Positions 1-9,120 of a stretch of DNA of 64,000 nucleotides are shown here, one piece after another (position 1 is the stretch's first letter; each line of letters opens with the position of its first letter). A program made the translations under genes and the position numbers. Source of the DNA: Callipepla californica brunnescens (lineage: Eukaryota > Chordata > Aves > Galliformes > Odontophoridae); assembly GCA_023055505.1 (NCBI GenBank), contig JALIRH010000147.1:186001-250000 (forward strand), written 5' to 3'. Below the pieces are notes generated by a model, which was given only the letters and a program-made list of their open reading frames with translations, was not told where the DNA came from and searched no databases.

Positions 1-620
1 ATTCTGTTGGGTGGAAATGAAGGTGAGGTTGATGAGCTGTGGCTGTCTGGGTGAATGTCTTGATCTCACTGACTTAATTTCTTGATCCAGTTCTGGAATT
101 AAATTCGGAGTTGTTTTTCTGTTCCAGGACCTTGGGATGTCGTGGTCCTGGAAGCTGAAGTCTACTTGAAGTATATTCATACGTCCTTTGAGTAGAAGTA
201 TTGATTAGTTCTTGAAGTATTTCTTTCCTGATTTCCGTAGCTGCTAGAGTTTCTGTGTTACGGTTTACAGCAGGTACTTGCACAATAGATGGGTGCCGTT
301 TTGCAGCAGTGTGAATCAGAAAGTGTATCCCTGTAGTGGCTGGGTGCTTAACCGCTGAGGCCGTCTGTCCTGTGCCTGTGGAGCAAGTGGTAATTAATGT
401 TGTGCACTGACCAAATGTGGTTCACCCTGCTGACACTGTGTAAGTCCAGCAAATGGTCTTCTCAATCTATGGTGGTGAAAGTATGGGGAAAAATGTTGCT
501 GGGAATCTGGGAACTGCATGCTTTGTTTTGTTTTTAGATTTCCTTAAAGCTGAGATCTCCATGGTAAGCCAGATTTTCTCTCCCAGATTTTCCCAGTGAA
601 AAGGCTGTATGGATTCAGGC
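1..620. other. Low-copy non-repetitive segment
   Basis: This is the only sizeable stretch in the window that is neither telomere-like, satellite nor recognisably retroviral. It ends abruptly near 620, where degenerate TTAGGG repeats begin. It has ordinary mixed base composition, and no tRNA, SINE or LINE signature was recognised by eye. A minus-strand open stretch inside it is listed separately. It may be the distal edge of chromosome-specific DNA next to the telomere-like block; that placement is inference. Confidence 0.6.
74..421 (-). pseudogene. Unidentified open stretch, possible exon or gene fragment
   Basis: On the minus strand the frame is open from just after a TGA at 422-424 to a TAA at 74-76, giving 116 codons including the stop. 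The translation is rich in Thr, Ser, Ala and Gln in its first half (for example ITTCSTGTGQTASAVKHPAT). It then has a charged, possibly helical stretch (TEIRKEILQELI) and a basic, polar C-terminus ending RTGSRN. No ATG opens the frame, so if it is coding it would be an internal or terminal exon; an AG that could act as acceptor lies near 413-414. I do not recognise the protein. The other two minus frames contain stops. A non-coding chance frame of this length is possible in a repeat-poor segment, so the call is weak. Confidence 0.25.
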
Positions 621-621
621 C

Positions 622-2010
622 TTTTCTGCGACTGGTTAGGGTTAGGGTTTAGGCTAGGGTTAGGGTCAGCTTCAGGGTCAGGGTTAGGGCAAGGGTTAGG
701 TTTTGGTGTAGATTTCGGTTTAGGGTAAGGGTTAGGGATAATTTGAGTGTTAGCGTCAGGGACAGAAGTAGGTGAAGTGTTCATGTTAGGAGTAGCATTA
801 GGGTTAAGTTTAGGGTTAGACTTAGGATTGGATTTGTATGTAGGGTTAGGGGTAGGGTTAGTTTGAGTGTCAGGGTGAGGTAAGGGGTAGGCCTCGGGTT
901 TGGCTTTGTGTTAAGTAAAGGTTTAGGAATAGTTGTAGGGTTAGTGTTTGGATTAGGATTTGGTTTAATATTAGGAACATGTTTTGGGATAGATTTAGGT
1001 GAGGGTTGTGGTGATCTGATGCTTTTGGTTAGGTTTAGGGTTGGGCTTCCACTTGGGTTTTGTGGTAGGGTCTGAGTTTGGGTTAGGGTTAGGGTAGAGT
1101 TAGAATTAGGATTTGGGAAATGCTTCGAGTTCTGTTTAGGGTAAGGATTAGTGTTAGATTTAGGGTTTGAGTTAGGGTTAGGATTATGGTTAGGACTAGG
1201 GTTCTGTTAGGTTTTGGGTTAGGGTTATGGGTAAGTTTGTTTTAGTACTAGGGTAAGGTTATGTTTAGGGTTAGGGTTACGATTAGGGAAAGATTTAGTG
1301 ATACAGTGTTAGGGTAAGTTTAGGTTATGGAATAGGGTTAGGTGTAAGATTGGGTTTAGTAATAGGGTTAGGTTTAGATTCTGGGTTAGGGTTAGAGATA
1401 GGGAAAGGGTTTGGGATTGTTTTAGGTTTTGGATTAGGTTTAGGATTAGGGTTAGGGAAAAAGTTTTTCTCAGTTTTATGATTGTGTTTAGAGCTAGGAT
1501 TAGGTTGAGTGTTCATGTTAGCATTAGGGGAAGTTTTAGGTTTAGGTTTAGGTTTAGGATGCGATCTGTGTTTAGGGTTAGGGGCAGGGTCAGTTTGAGT
1601 GTAAGGGTCAGATTAGGGTTAGGCCTCTGGTTAGGGTTAAGGTTAGGAATAGGATTAGGTTTCAGGTTAGTGTTAGGGTTAGGCCTGGGATTGCTGTTAG
1701 GGTTAGGTTAAGGTAAGTCTTGTGGTTAGGGTTAGGTGTAGGAAAAGGGTTTTGGGGATAGGGATAGTGTATAGGTAAGGGTTAGAATTCGATTTAGGAT
1801 TAGGCTTAGGGATAGGGTTTGTTTGAGTTCTAAGGTTAGATACAGCATTAGAACTAGGTTGAGTGTCAGTGTTAGGATTAGGGTTTGGGTTACTGTTGAG
1901 GATAGGAATAGGGATAGGTTTAGGGTTATGCTTAGGGTTCAGGCTAGGTACAGGGTTAGGGTTAGGTTTAAGATGAGTGTTAGGCTTAGGGTAAGGATTG
2001 TGGTAAAAAT
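622..2010 (+). repeat. Degenerate TTAGGG (telomere-like) array, left part
   Basis: The + strand is a continuous run of TTAGGG variants such as TTAGGTTTAGG, TTAGGGATAGG and TTTAGGATTAGG. Only short runs are exact hexamers. It contains non-telomeric words that recur elsewhere in the window: a GTGGTGATCTGATGC word near 1007, a GTGTCAGGGTGAGG word near 868, and a GTTAGGGAAAAAGTTTTTCT word near 1451. These show that it is an old complex satellite built from telomeric DNA, not a fresh chromosome end. It stops at the retroviral insertion and resumes in the same orientation near 7688. Confidence 0.93.
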
Positions 2011-2022
2011 GAGTTCTCTACT

Positions 2023-2546
2023 TGTTAATCAAACCGACTCGAGACAGATGTGTCCGTGTTTTTCAGCGTGTTTTTTTTTCTGAGAACTATGTAGTTTGTA
2101 GAAGTCTCAAAAGAGATATATCGATGTTTTGTCTAAAAACTGTAGTTTGTGCAAGTTGGAGCCACAGCGCTTAGTTCTAACACCTGGACAATGAACAACA
2201 GATAGCAGTGACCTTTGGAGAAACTGCAAAAGAAAAAGAAGTGAAAATCTCCTCTTGAGCGCGCGTGATCGGAGCTGAGGAAAACTATGGCCTTCATCAT
2301 CTCGATCGCCAGGAGGCAGAGAACGACCCCCAGATAACAGCCAGCGCAGCCCAGGAAGAGAAAGATAAGACATGAATGCAGAGATAAGGGACAATGAAAA
2401 GAGGGGTTGGGGGGCCCTGTTGAGCACCTCTGGTGCAGAGGAGACTCCCAGCCGCCCAGCGCTGTTCCGCTCATTTCTTGCTTGCTCAATAAATTCCTTA
2501 CTGTTGGCAACAGTTGGTGCGTATCGTTCTCTTCACACCTCTAACA
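2023..2546 (+). repeat. 5' LTR of the endogenous retrovirus
   Basis: The 3' edge is well placed: the sequence CTAACA ends at 2546, three bases before the primer binding site. The 5' edge at 2023 is proposed because TGTTA there is the inverse of the terminal TAACA, giving about 524 bp. An AATAAA polyadenylation signal lies at 2488-2493, followed by a short U5-like stretch. No convincing TATA box was seen. With no second LTR to compare, the U3/R boundary and the age of the copy cannot be set. The region from 2011 to 2022 is transitional. Confidence 0.7.
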
Positions 2547-2549
2547 ATT

Positions 2550-2567
2550 TGGTGCCGTGACTCGGAT
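2550..2567 (+). promoter_or_regulatory. Retroviral primer binding site, tRNA-His type
   Basis: The 18 bases TGGTGCCGTGACTCGGAT are complementary to the 3' end of vertebrate tRNA-His, including the CCA tail. They lie three bases after the LTR end, as expected for minus-strand DNA priming. This is the same primer class as the HERV-H type of class I elements. Primer use alone does not prove close relationship. Confidence 0.9.
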
Positions 2568-2644
2568 CCAGGCGACTCTGCTGTGGAATTCCCACTCCAG
2601 GGGAGCACCCCGTCTTCGGACGGCCCCTGGGCTGGGGAACTTCT

Positions 2645-4106
2645 GTGCAGAGACCTGTAGCTCCGAACTCTAGGTACAGCTCGCAGGTAAAGCTACCGGA
2701 CATACCACTAGAAAGTCCCCTAGGTTTAATGTTAAAACATTGGGGTGATTCTCCCTCTAGACGAGGAAAGAGTGAGGTGAAGATGGTACATGACTGTATG
2801 GAGGTATGGGGAGGAAAGCAGAGAAGGGCAGATCAGCTGTTCTGGCCAGTATTTGGGTCCTTTGAGGACCGGATCTGCCAGGCTCTAAACGCTTATGCAA
2901 ATGAAAAACAGCCTTTGAATCTGGAAGATGGTGAGTATGCAAATGATGTGTAGAATCTGATATTGGAACCTTTCTGTTCCCCCTAATTAAAAAAAGGAAT
3001 ACAACAGAGGAGGACATTATACACTATCCCCCCGCCTTACGCTCCCCCCGAACAGAATCCAGCGGCTCCGCCGGAGCAAGCTGAATCTGACTTGGGAGAT
3101 GAACCTGAATGTGAACCCCTAGACTTCCCTAGGAGAAGGATCACTAGAAGGCAAGCTAGGCAGGAGAGAGGTCAAGGAGGAAACGTTCTCCCTTTAAGAG
3201 AAATACCTGTAGCTACCGGAGGATCAAAGCCAGGAGCTGGCTATGTTTCAGTTCCCTTCAACTCAGGAGATACATAAGGGAATTTCAGAAGGAGATGGGG
3301 AATTTGCTGGAGGATCCTTGAGGGGTCTCCGAGAGGCTAGATCAATCTTCAGGTCCCAACCATTAAACTTGGGATGAAACACAGGCAATTTTGGGCATAC
3401 TATTTAGAGCAGAAGAAAGGGATATGATCAGGAGGGCAGGTACGTGAATCTGGGATCAGCAACACCCGGCTGGCCCAGGAGCAGATCTAAAGTGACCCTT
3501 ACAGCGGCCCAATTGGGATAATCAGAGCCAGGAACATGGTACTCACATGGCAGATTTGCGAGTTCTTATTATTCAAGGGATTAGAGAATCTGTCCCTCGG
3601 GGACAGAATATCAATAAGGCAAATAAGGCAAGCAACGGAAAAAAGATGAAACTCCTACTGAGTGGTTAGAGAGACTATGCAGAAATGTACAGTTCTATTC
3701 AGGATTAGATCCTGCTACCCCGTGGGGCGAGCTCTCCTGAAAACGCGGTTTGAAGCTAGGTCCTGGACAGATATTGGAAGGAAACTAGAGAAGCTGGAGG
3801 ACTGGCAGGAGAGAGGATTAGATGAATTGCTGAGAGAGGCTCAGAAAGTATACGTTAAGGAGAGAGGAGGAGACTCAGAAGAGGCAAGCTGGAAGTCTGA
3901 TAGCCGCGGTAAGAGAAGGACAGAAGGGGGCGTTCCAGGCAAGGAGAAGAGGGAATATTCCTCGGGCAGAAAATGCGCTTCAACCCAAGCAGAACAGACC
4001 CAGAGATATGAGGACAGTTGAATGCTTCTACTGTCAGAAAAAGGGACACATGAAGAAAGACTGTAGAAAGAGAATCTGGGACGAGCAAATGTTTCAGGAG
4101 GACTGA
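2645..4106 (+). pseudogene. gag: Degenerate retroviral gag (matrix, capsid, nucleocapsid)
   Basis: Gag would form the virion shell. A matrix-like block runs from 2645 to 2953, with SPLGLMLKHW and WPVFGSFEDRICQALNAYA, and ends at a TAG at 2951-2953. No ATG opens the block; the first in-frame Met is inside GLMLKHW. A Pro-rich segment follows with a PPPY late-domain motif at 3029-3040, then a capsid start (GYVSVPFNSGD) that ends at a TAA near 3275. A capsid block around 3657-3730 carries WLERLCRNVQFYSG, consistent with the major homology region. A frame change follows, and RKLEKLEDWQERGLDELL is read in another frame. The CCHC knuckle and terminal stop return to the first frame. At least three internal stops or frame changes rule out a working product. 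Confidence 0.88.
4023..4064 (+). other. Nucleocapsid CCHC zinc knuckle
   Basis: Reading from 4023, the codons give CFYCQKKGHMKKDC, a perfect C-X2-C-X4-H-X4-C knuckle followed by basic residues (RKR). In the family this binds genomic RNA. There is only one knuckle, as in gammaretroviruses, whereas most other retroviruses have two. It is one of the best preserved pieces of the element. Confidence 0.92.
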
Positions 4107-4118
4107 GGGGGTCAGGGA
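4104..4118 (+). promoter_or_regulatory. gag/pol stop codon in readthrough-like context
   Basis: A TGA at 4104-4106, preceded by GAC, is followed in the same frame by GGG GGT CAG GGA and then by protease coding. Gammaretroviruses make Gag-Pol by suppressing a single stop in closely similar context, usually UAG, occasionally UGA. Here the CCHC frame upstream and the protease frame downstream are identical, so the stop is probably the ancestral suppression site and not a decay mutation. A downstream pseudoknot was not verified. Confidence 0.75.
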
Positions 4119-4440
4119 CTCTATGTGCTGGGGACCTGGGAAAGAAACAAGCCCTTGATAAAATTGAAATTGGGTTCTCAGCGTCAGGAAATGGAATTTT
4201 TGGTAGAGTCTGGGGCAGAAAGATCGACTGTTCAATATTTACCTCGAGGATGTTCTTTATCCTCGGAAGAGCTACAAGTAATTGGAACAAAAGGGGAACC
4301 TTTTATGGTACCTGTTGTAAAGCAGGTAGAAATAGAATCACCTAGCACCTATGGAACTGAGTCTTTTTTATTAGTACCTGAAGCAGAATAGAATTTGCTA
4401 GGGAGAGATTGAATTGTGGAGTTAGGAATACATTTGGAAG
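4107..4440 (+). pseudogene. pro: Degenerate retroviral protease domain
   Basis: This is the aspartic protease at the start of pol, which would mature Gag-Pol. The open part runs in frame from the gag stop to a TAG at 4389-4391. The active-site strand is present as FLVESGAE, with Glu (codon 4206-4208) where the catalytic Asp of the D-T/S-G triad should be. After the TAG the C-terminal LLGRD signature is still legible, followed by a TGA. The substitution and two stops make it inactive. Neighbouring RT follows directly, as in a normal gammaretroviral pol. Confidence 0.85.
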
Positions 4441-4529
4441 TAAAAGATAGAGAATTAACTGTTCAGCAACGTACTCTAACGATAGAAGATGAGGCTAGAA
4501 TTAACCCAGAAGTTTGGTAGAGTCCAGAA

Positions 4530-5780
4530 TCAGTAGGGAAGTTAGACATAGAACCCTTTGAAGTGATTCTAAAGGACCCAGGCATTCCAATTAGGGTGAA
4601 ACAATATCCCATTTCACAGGATGGTAAATCAGGGCTACAACCTGAAATGGAGAGATTAATATCTAAAGAACTATTAGAGCCTTGTATGTCTCCCTAGAAT
4701 ACTCCCATACTCCATGTAAAAAAAAAAAACCTTATGGCACATACAGATTGGTCCACGACTCAAGGGAAATTAAGGAGAGAACAATTCCCCGCTTCCCAGT
4801 AGTGGCAAACCCCTATCCGCTGCTCGGTCAATTGAAGCCAGAATCTCAGTAGTATAGTGGAATTGATTTCAAGGATGCTTTTTGGACCTGCCCCCTGACG
4901 GCAGAATGCAGAGACTACTTTGTCTTCGAGTGGGAAGATCCAAACACCCATAGAAAACAACAACTCAGAGGGACAGTGCTCCCACAGGGATTCACAGAAT
5001 CCCTAACTTGTTTGGGCAAGCCCTTGAGCAAGTACTAAAAACTGATGAACTAAACCCACAGGCAACCTTAGTGCAATATGTAGATGACTTACTATTAGCT
5101 GGAACAGGCGAGGAGACAGTTAGACAGGAGAGCATTAAACTATTGCATTTCTTTGGTTCAAAGGGGTTCCAAGTTTCAAAGGCAAAATGCCAATTTACAG
5201 AAGAGGAAGTGAAATATTTGGGACATTGGTTAAGCAAGAGAAATAAGACATTAGATCCAGAACGGGCAAATGGGATTTGATCTTGAAAAGCCCCAAGAGG
5301 CAAGAGGCAGGTGAGGCAGATGTTAGGGCTGCTAGGATGCTGTCGACAATGGATTGAGAATGATAGCAGTAAGGTAAAGCTTTTATAGCAGAAACTAGTA
5401 CAAGATGGCTGAAGAAAGTGGAGCCAGGAGGATGAGCAAAGATTAGAAGACTTCAAGGTAGATCTTCTTCATGCACCAGCGTTAAGCTTACCTGATCTAA
5501 AAAGCCCATTTTACCTTTTTGTAAATACAGACGAAGGGATCGCTTTTGGAGTAGTGAGCCAGGAATGGGCCGGGAAGAAGAAGCCAGCAGGATACTTTTC
5601 AAAACTCTTGGATCCCGTTAGCCGTGGGTGGCCTACCTGTCTACGAGCAATAGTTGCTGTAGCTCTGTTAGTAGAAGAAGCAGGGAAGATGACTTTCAGG
5701 GGTGAATTACAAGTGTATAGTCCACATGACAATAAGGGGAGTACTACAAGAAAAAGCAGAGAAGTGGATTACAGATGCTA
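4530..5780 (+). pseudogene. pol: Degenerate reverse transcriptase with connection domain
   Basis: The RT is readable in pieces. The palm begins with a fragment carrying IDFKDAFW at 4862-4885, which holds the first catalytic Asp, and LPQGF at 4979-4993. The frame then changes, and the next block, from 5008 to 5280, has LFGQALEQVL and an intact YVDD catalytic box at 5077-5088. Thumb and connection sequences follow with stops near 5278, 5389 and 5410, and a further readable block at 5490-5730 (YFSKLLDPVSRGWP). An A-rich run at 4719-4730 is another likely slip site. With the stops and frame change this cannot make enzyme, though the catalytic motifs survive. Confidence 0.88.
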
Positions 5781-5799
5781 GACTATTGAAATAGGAAGG

Positions 5800-6358
5800 A
5801 ATCCTAATCCATTCTCCTCAATTAGAAATAGAAACTCCAAGTTTGCCAAATCCTGCTCAATTTTTCTATGGGGAACCAGATGAAGATTTAAGCCATGATT
5901 GCATTCAGTGTATAGAGTATCAGGCTAAAAGAGGGGAGGACTTAGAAGAGGAGAAGTTATTAGAAGGGGGCAAATGATTTGTAGATGGCTCCTCCCGGGT
6001 GGTAGAAGGAAAAGGAAAATCAGGGGATGCTCTACTAAACGGGAAAACATTTCCAGTAATTGAATCGGGAGCATTGGACAGAACGTGGTCAGCTCAGGCT
6101 GTGAAATTCTATACAATCCTTCCAGCCCTTCAAATGTTGAAAGGAAGCATTGGGACTATCTCTACAGATTCTAGGTATGCGTATGGGGTAGTCCATACCT
6201 TGGGAAAAAGATGGGAGGAAAGAGGATTGGTAAACTCACCCGGGAAAGGGTTAATTCACCAGTCGTTAAGAAGACAAACTCTGAGGGCAAGAAGAGAACC
6301 AGAGAAAACCAGAGATAGTACACGGAAAGGCACCAGAGGGCGATGTCGGCTGAAATAA
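5800..6358 (+). pseudogene. pol: Degenerate retroviral RNase H domain
   Basis: RNase H would remove the RNA strand during reverse transcription. The first catalytic Asp is kept in FVDGSS (GAT at 5984-5986) and the third in TDSRYAY (GAT at 6167-6169). Between them SAQAVKF has Lys at 6104-6106, where the family has its catalytic Glu, so the active site appears broken. The open frame runs from about 5978 to a TAA at 6356-6358; the last 35 or so codons are basic and poorly conserved, suggesting a frame change near 6250. A TGA at 5975-5977 lies immediately before the domain. Confidence 0.82.
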
Positions 6359-6379
6359 GGGGAACTAATTTTGCTGATG

Positions 6380-7499
6380 AAGAAGCGAAAAGAGCGGCTC
6401 CGACAAATGGAGGTTGAGGAAAAGGAGGGAAAATGGTTATTAGCTGATGGAAGAGAGGTAATCCCTAAAGCTTGGAGAAGATGAGAATTTCCTAAGCAGA
6501 CTCATTGCGGGCTTCAGGCCTTGGTGGACCAATTCACAATGAAATAGATGTGTATAGGCATTTCTAGCATAGCCAAAGGAATTGTAGATCATTGTATGAT
6601 TTGGAGGAAAGGAAAGAAACAACAACTGAGGGAAAAAATACAGGGAGGAAGGGAATGGGCTGTCAGACCTTTTGCTCAAATGCAGATAGACTTCACAGAT
6701 CTCCCCAGGGTTGGAAGATAGAAGTACTTCTTAGGAAGAATCGCCCATTGAACACATTTTCTGGAGGCCTACCCCACCGCTAGGGCAACAGCCCAGACAG
6801 TAATCAAGACATTGTTCGAACATATTATCCCCAGATATGGGAACATGGAAGTTGCAGATTCAGCTAGAGACCCTCACTTTGTATTAAAGGCAGTGTAAGA
6901 GGCTTTAGCTCCAATGGGGACCAAATGGGAATATCGCACCCCATGGCACCCACAGAGCTCTGGAAAAGTAGAAAGGTCGAATGGGGAACTTCCAAAGCGG
7001 CTTACTAAAGGAATGATTGAAACCAAGATGTCTTGGATGAAGTGTTTGCCACTGGCACTACTTAACTGAAGAACAGAACGAAGAAGAGAGACTGGAATAT
7101 CACCTTTTGAAATGGGATATGGAATGCCATATGATTTAGAACTCCCATCGGAACATCCCAAGGTAGAAGAAAATACAGGAATATTGAATTGAAATGAATA
7201 AGAGAAGGAATGAATGAAGAATGGAAGGACTGGTGGTCCAACGGCCTCCGCTAGATATGGCAATACATGGAATCAGTCCAGGAGACAAGGTTTAAATTAA
7301 AACGTGGAAAGAGTCATCTCTAACTCCCCGCTGGGAAGGACCTTTTCTTGTTTTATTAACAACAGAAACAGCCATCCGGACAGCTGAGCGCAGATGGATC
7401 CATGCAAGCCATGTGAAAGGACCAATCCGTGACACAGGACCCCAGTGGGAGGTGTCCAAGACTTCGGACGATCTACAAACCACTCTAAGAAAAATGTAG
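6380..7499 (+). pseudogene. pol: Degenerate retroviral integrase, end of pol
   Basis: Integrase would join viral DNA to the host genome. The zinc-binding region has a THCG-like start near 6500 and VDHCMIW near 6583-6603, where the second Cys of the expected pair looks replaced by Trp. The core has FAQMQIDFTDLP with the first Asp at 6689-6691, a degraded second Asp region (VADSARDPHF near 6855), and HPQSSGKVERSNG with the catalytic Glu at 6971-6973. The C-terminal domain has [11 protein letters not shown] at 7332-7364, the GPF signature of gammaretroviral integrases. It reads without interruption to a TAG at 7497-7499. Stops occur near 6481, 6546, 6719, 6781, 6897 and 7066. Confidence 0.88.
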
Positions 7500-7502
7500 A
7501 AC

Positions 7503-7533
<31 letters not shown>

Positions 7534-7687
7534 TTAACAGACGAGAAAACTCAGTCATTTCCTTGTATGCTTTGTATGTATATTGTATATGTATTGTGCA
7601 TTGTATACGATGAAGATTGGTGAATTCGCTCTTCCTATGAATTCCATTTAGGATTTCACTTTGCTTCAAATAAGGGGAAGGATGCAT
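7500..7687. other. T-rich segment between the pol end and telomere-like DNA
   Basis: About 190 bp with no recognisable gene. It opens with a T run and four TTTTG repeats (about 7504-7541), followed by AT-rich sequence with TGTATGTATATTGTATATG. Neither env nor a second LTR is found here. The T run could be the minus-strand poly(A) tail of an inserted retroposon, but no source element was recognised. Confidence 0.6.
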
Positions 7688-9120
7688 TTGAGTGTAGGTG
7701 TCAGGTTAGGGTTGTGGTAATCTGATGCTTTGGGTTAGGTTTAGGGTTTGTTTTAGGATTAGGTTAGGGTTATTTTTTTGTGTAGCTGAAGGTTTAGTGC
7801 AAGGGCTAGGGTTCTCTTTAGTTTGAGGTTCAGAGAAGGCTTAGGGTTAAGGTTAGGCTTAGGGTTAGGGTAAGGTTTAGGTTTAGGATTAAGGTTAGAG
7901 TTCGGGTTAGGTTTAGGGTTAGGTTTTGGATTAGGGATAGGGTTAGGTTTTGGTGTAGATGAAGGTTTAGAGTATGGGGTAGAGCTCTCTTTAGTTTTAG
8001 GATCAGAGAAGGGTTACGCCTTGCTTGGGTACAGGATAGAGTAAGGGGGAGGGTTAGGATTTGATTTAGGGTTGGTTTTGGGTCTAGGTTAGTTTGAGTG
8101 TTAGGCTGAGAGAAGGGGTAGGCCTTGGGTTGGGTTCTGGCTTAGTGTTAGGTTAGGAATAGGTTTGGCGTTTGGATTGGGTTTGGGGTTAGAAGTAGGG
8201 ATAGATTAGGTGAGATCTGCAGTAATCTGATGCTTAGCTTTAGGTTTAGGGTTGGGCTTTGAGTTGGGGTTGGTTTTAGGGTCAGATTTCGATTGAAGGC
8301 AGACTTAGAGTCACAATGAGGCTAATGGTCAGGGTTTGATATACGGTTAGAGTAAGGTTTAGGTTGACTTTAAGTGTCAGGTTTGGAAAATGGTAGGCAT
8401 TGCTTTTGGTGTGGTGTTTGCCTTGGGTTTAGGAATTGGAATAGGGTATGAGGACCATCAGATAGCTAGGGTAAGTCTTAGTGTTAGGGTTGGGGTTAGA
8501 GTTTAGGTGAGGGTTGTGGTAATCTGATGCTATGTGTCAGGTTTAGGCTTGGGCATCAACTTGGGGTTGGTGTTAAAGTAGGAGTTTTTGCTTGGGTTCC
8601 GCTTCTGCTAGGGATAGATTTCTGTTTAGGGAAAGGGTTGGTCTTATGGTAAGTGTTAGGTTTCCGGTTAGGGTTCAGAATAGAATGAGGGGCAAGGTAA
8701 GGCTTTGTGCTCGGGTTAGGGCTTGGGTTTTGGTTCGGATTAGGGTAAGTGTTTGGGTTAGGGTTAGGATAAGAATTAGTGTTAGGTTTAGTGTCAGGGG
8801 TGGGTTTTGGTGTTGATTGAGTTTTATGGTAAGGGGTAGTGAAAGTGGGTCAGGGCAGGGTTCAGCATTGGGTTAGAGCTATGGAAAGGGTTTGGGATTC
8901 TTTGAGGTTTCGGATTCGATTTCGGATTAGGGTTAGGGAGAAAGTGTTTCTCAATGTGATGATTCTATTTAGGGATAGGATTAGGTTGAGTGTTGATGTT
9001 AGCATGAGGTTGAGGTTTAGGGTTAGGTTTAGGTTTCGGATTTGATCTGTATGTAGGGATTGAGGCAGGGTTAGCTGGTGCGTAAGGGTGAGAGTAGGGT
9101 GAGGTTTAGCTTTAGCGTAT
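7688..9120 (+). repeat. Degenerate TTAGGG array, right part
   Basis: This continues the block interrupted by the retrovirus, in the same orientation. It has the recurrent words GTGGTAATCTGATGC at about 7711 and 8517 (variant at about 8217) and GAGAGAAGGGGTAGGCC near 8108. A GTTAGGGAGAAAGTGTTTCT word near 8930 pairs with the one near 1451. Almost no perfect hexamer runs remain. It passes directly into the 592-bp satellite at about 9121. Confidence 0.92.

Larger units (their letters stand above)
2023..7499 (+). mobile_element. Class I (gammaretrovirus-like) endogenous retrovirus, defective
   Basis: In order, this provirus holds an LTR, a primer binding site matching the 3' end of tRNA-His, a gag with PPPY and a single CCHC knuckle, a gag/pol UGA stop followed by GGGGGTCAG, protease, reverse transcriptase with YVDD, RNase H with TDSRYAY, and an integrase ending in a GPF domain. 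One zinc knuckle, gag and pol in one frame across a single stop, and a C-terminal GPF domain are all gammaretroviral (class I) traits. No env and no 3' LTR follow the pol stop at 7497-7499. Every domain has in-frame stops or frame changes, so it is an old, non-functional copy. It splits a degenerate TTAGGG block. The exact ends are inferred: the 5' end from the TGTTA...TAACA pairing of the LTR, the 3' end from the last recognisable coding. Confidence 0.93.

Noticed and set aside
1478..2083. Open frames rich in Arg-Val-Arg-Phe and Leu-Gly on the + strand of telomere-like DNA (also 8592-9045, 37149-38419 and equivalents in each unit)
   Set aside because: They are direct translations of TTAGGG variants (VR, LG, FR dipeptides). 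They open and close with repeat phase and have no domain structure.
2107..2510. Two overlapping minus-strand frames inside the LTR
   Set aside because: They lie within non-coding LTR, antisense to the element, and overlap each other in different frames.
3841..4290. Minus-strand frames of 126 and 149 codons
   Set aside because: They are shadows of the gag nucleocapsid and protease region, whose + strand reading explains the sequence.
7500..7687. env gene or 3' LTR after pol
   Set aside because: No LTR-like repeat of 2023-2546 and no envelope-like frame was found before the telomere-like DNA resumes.
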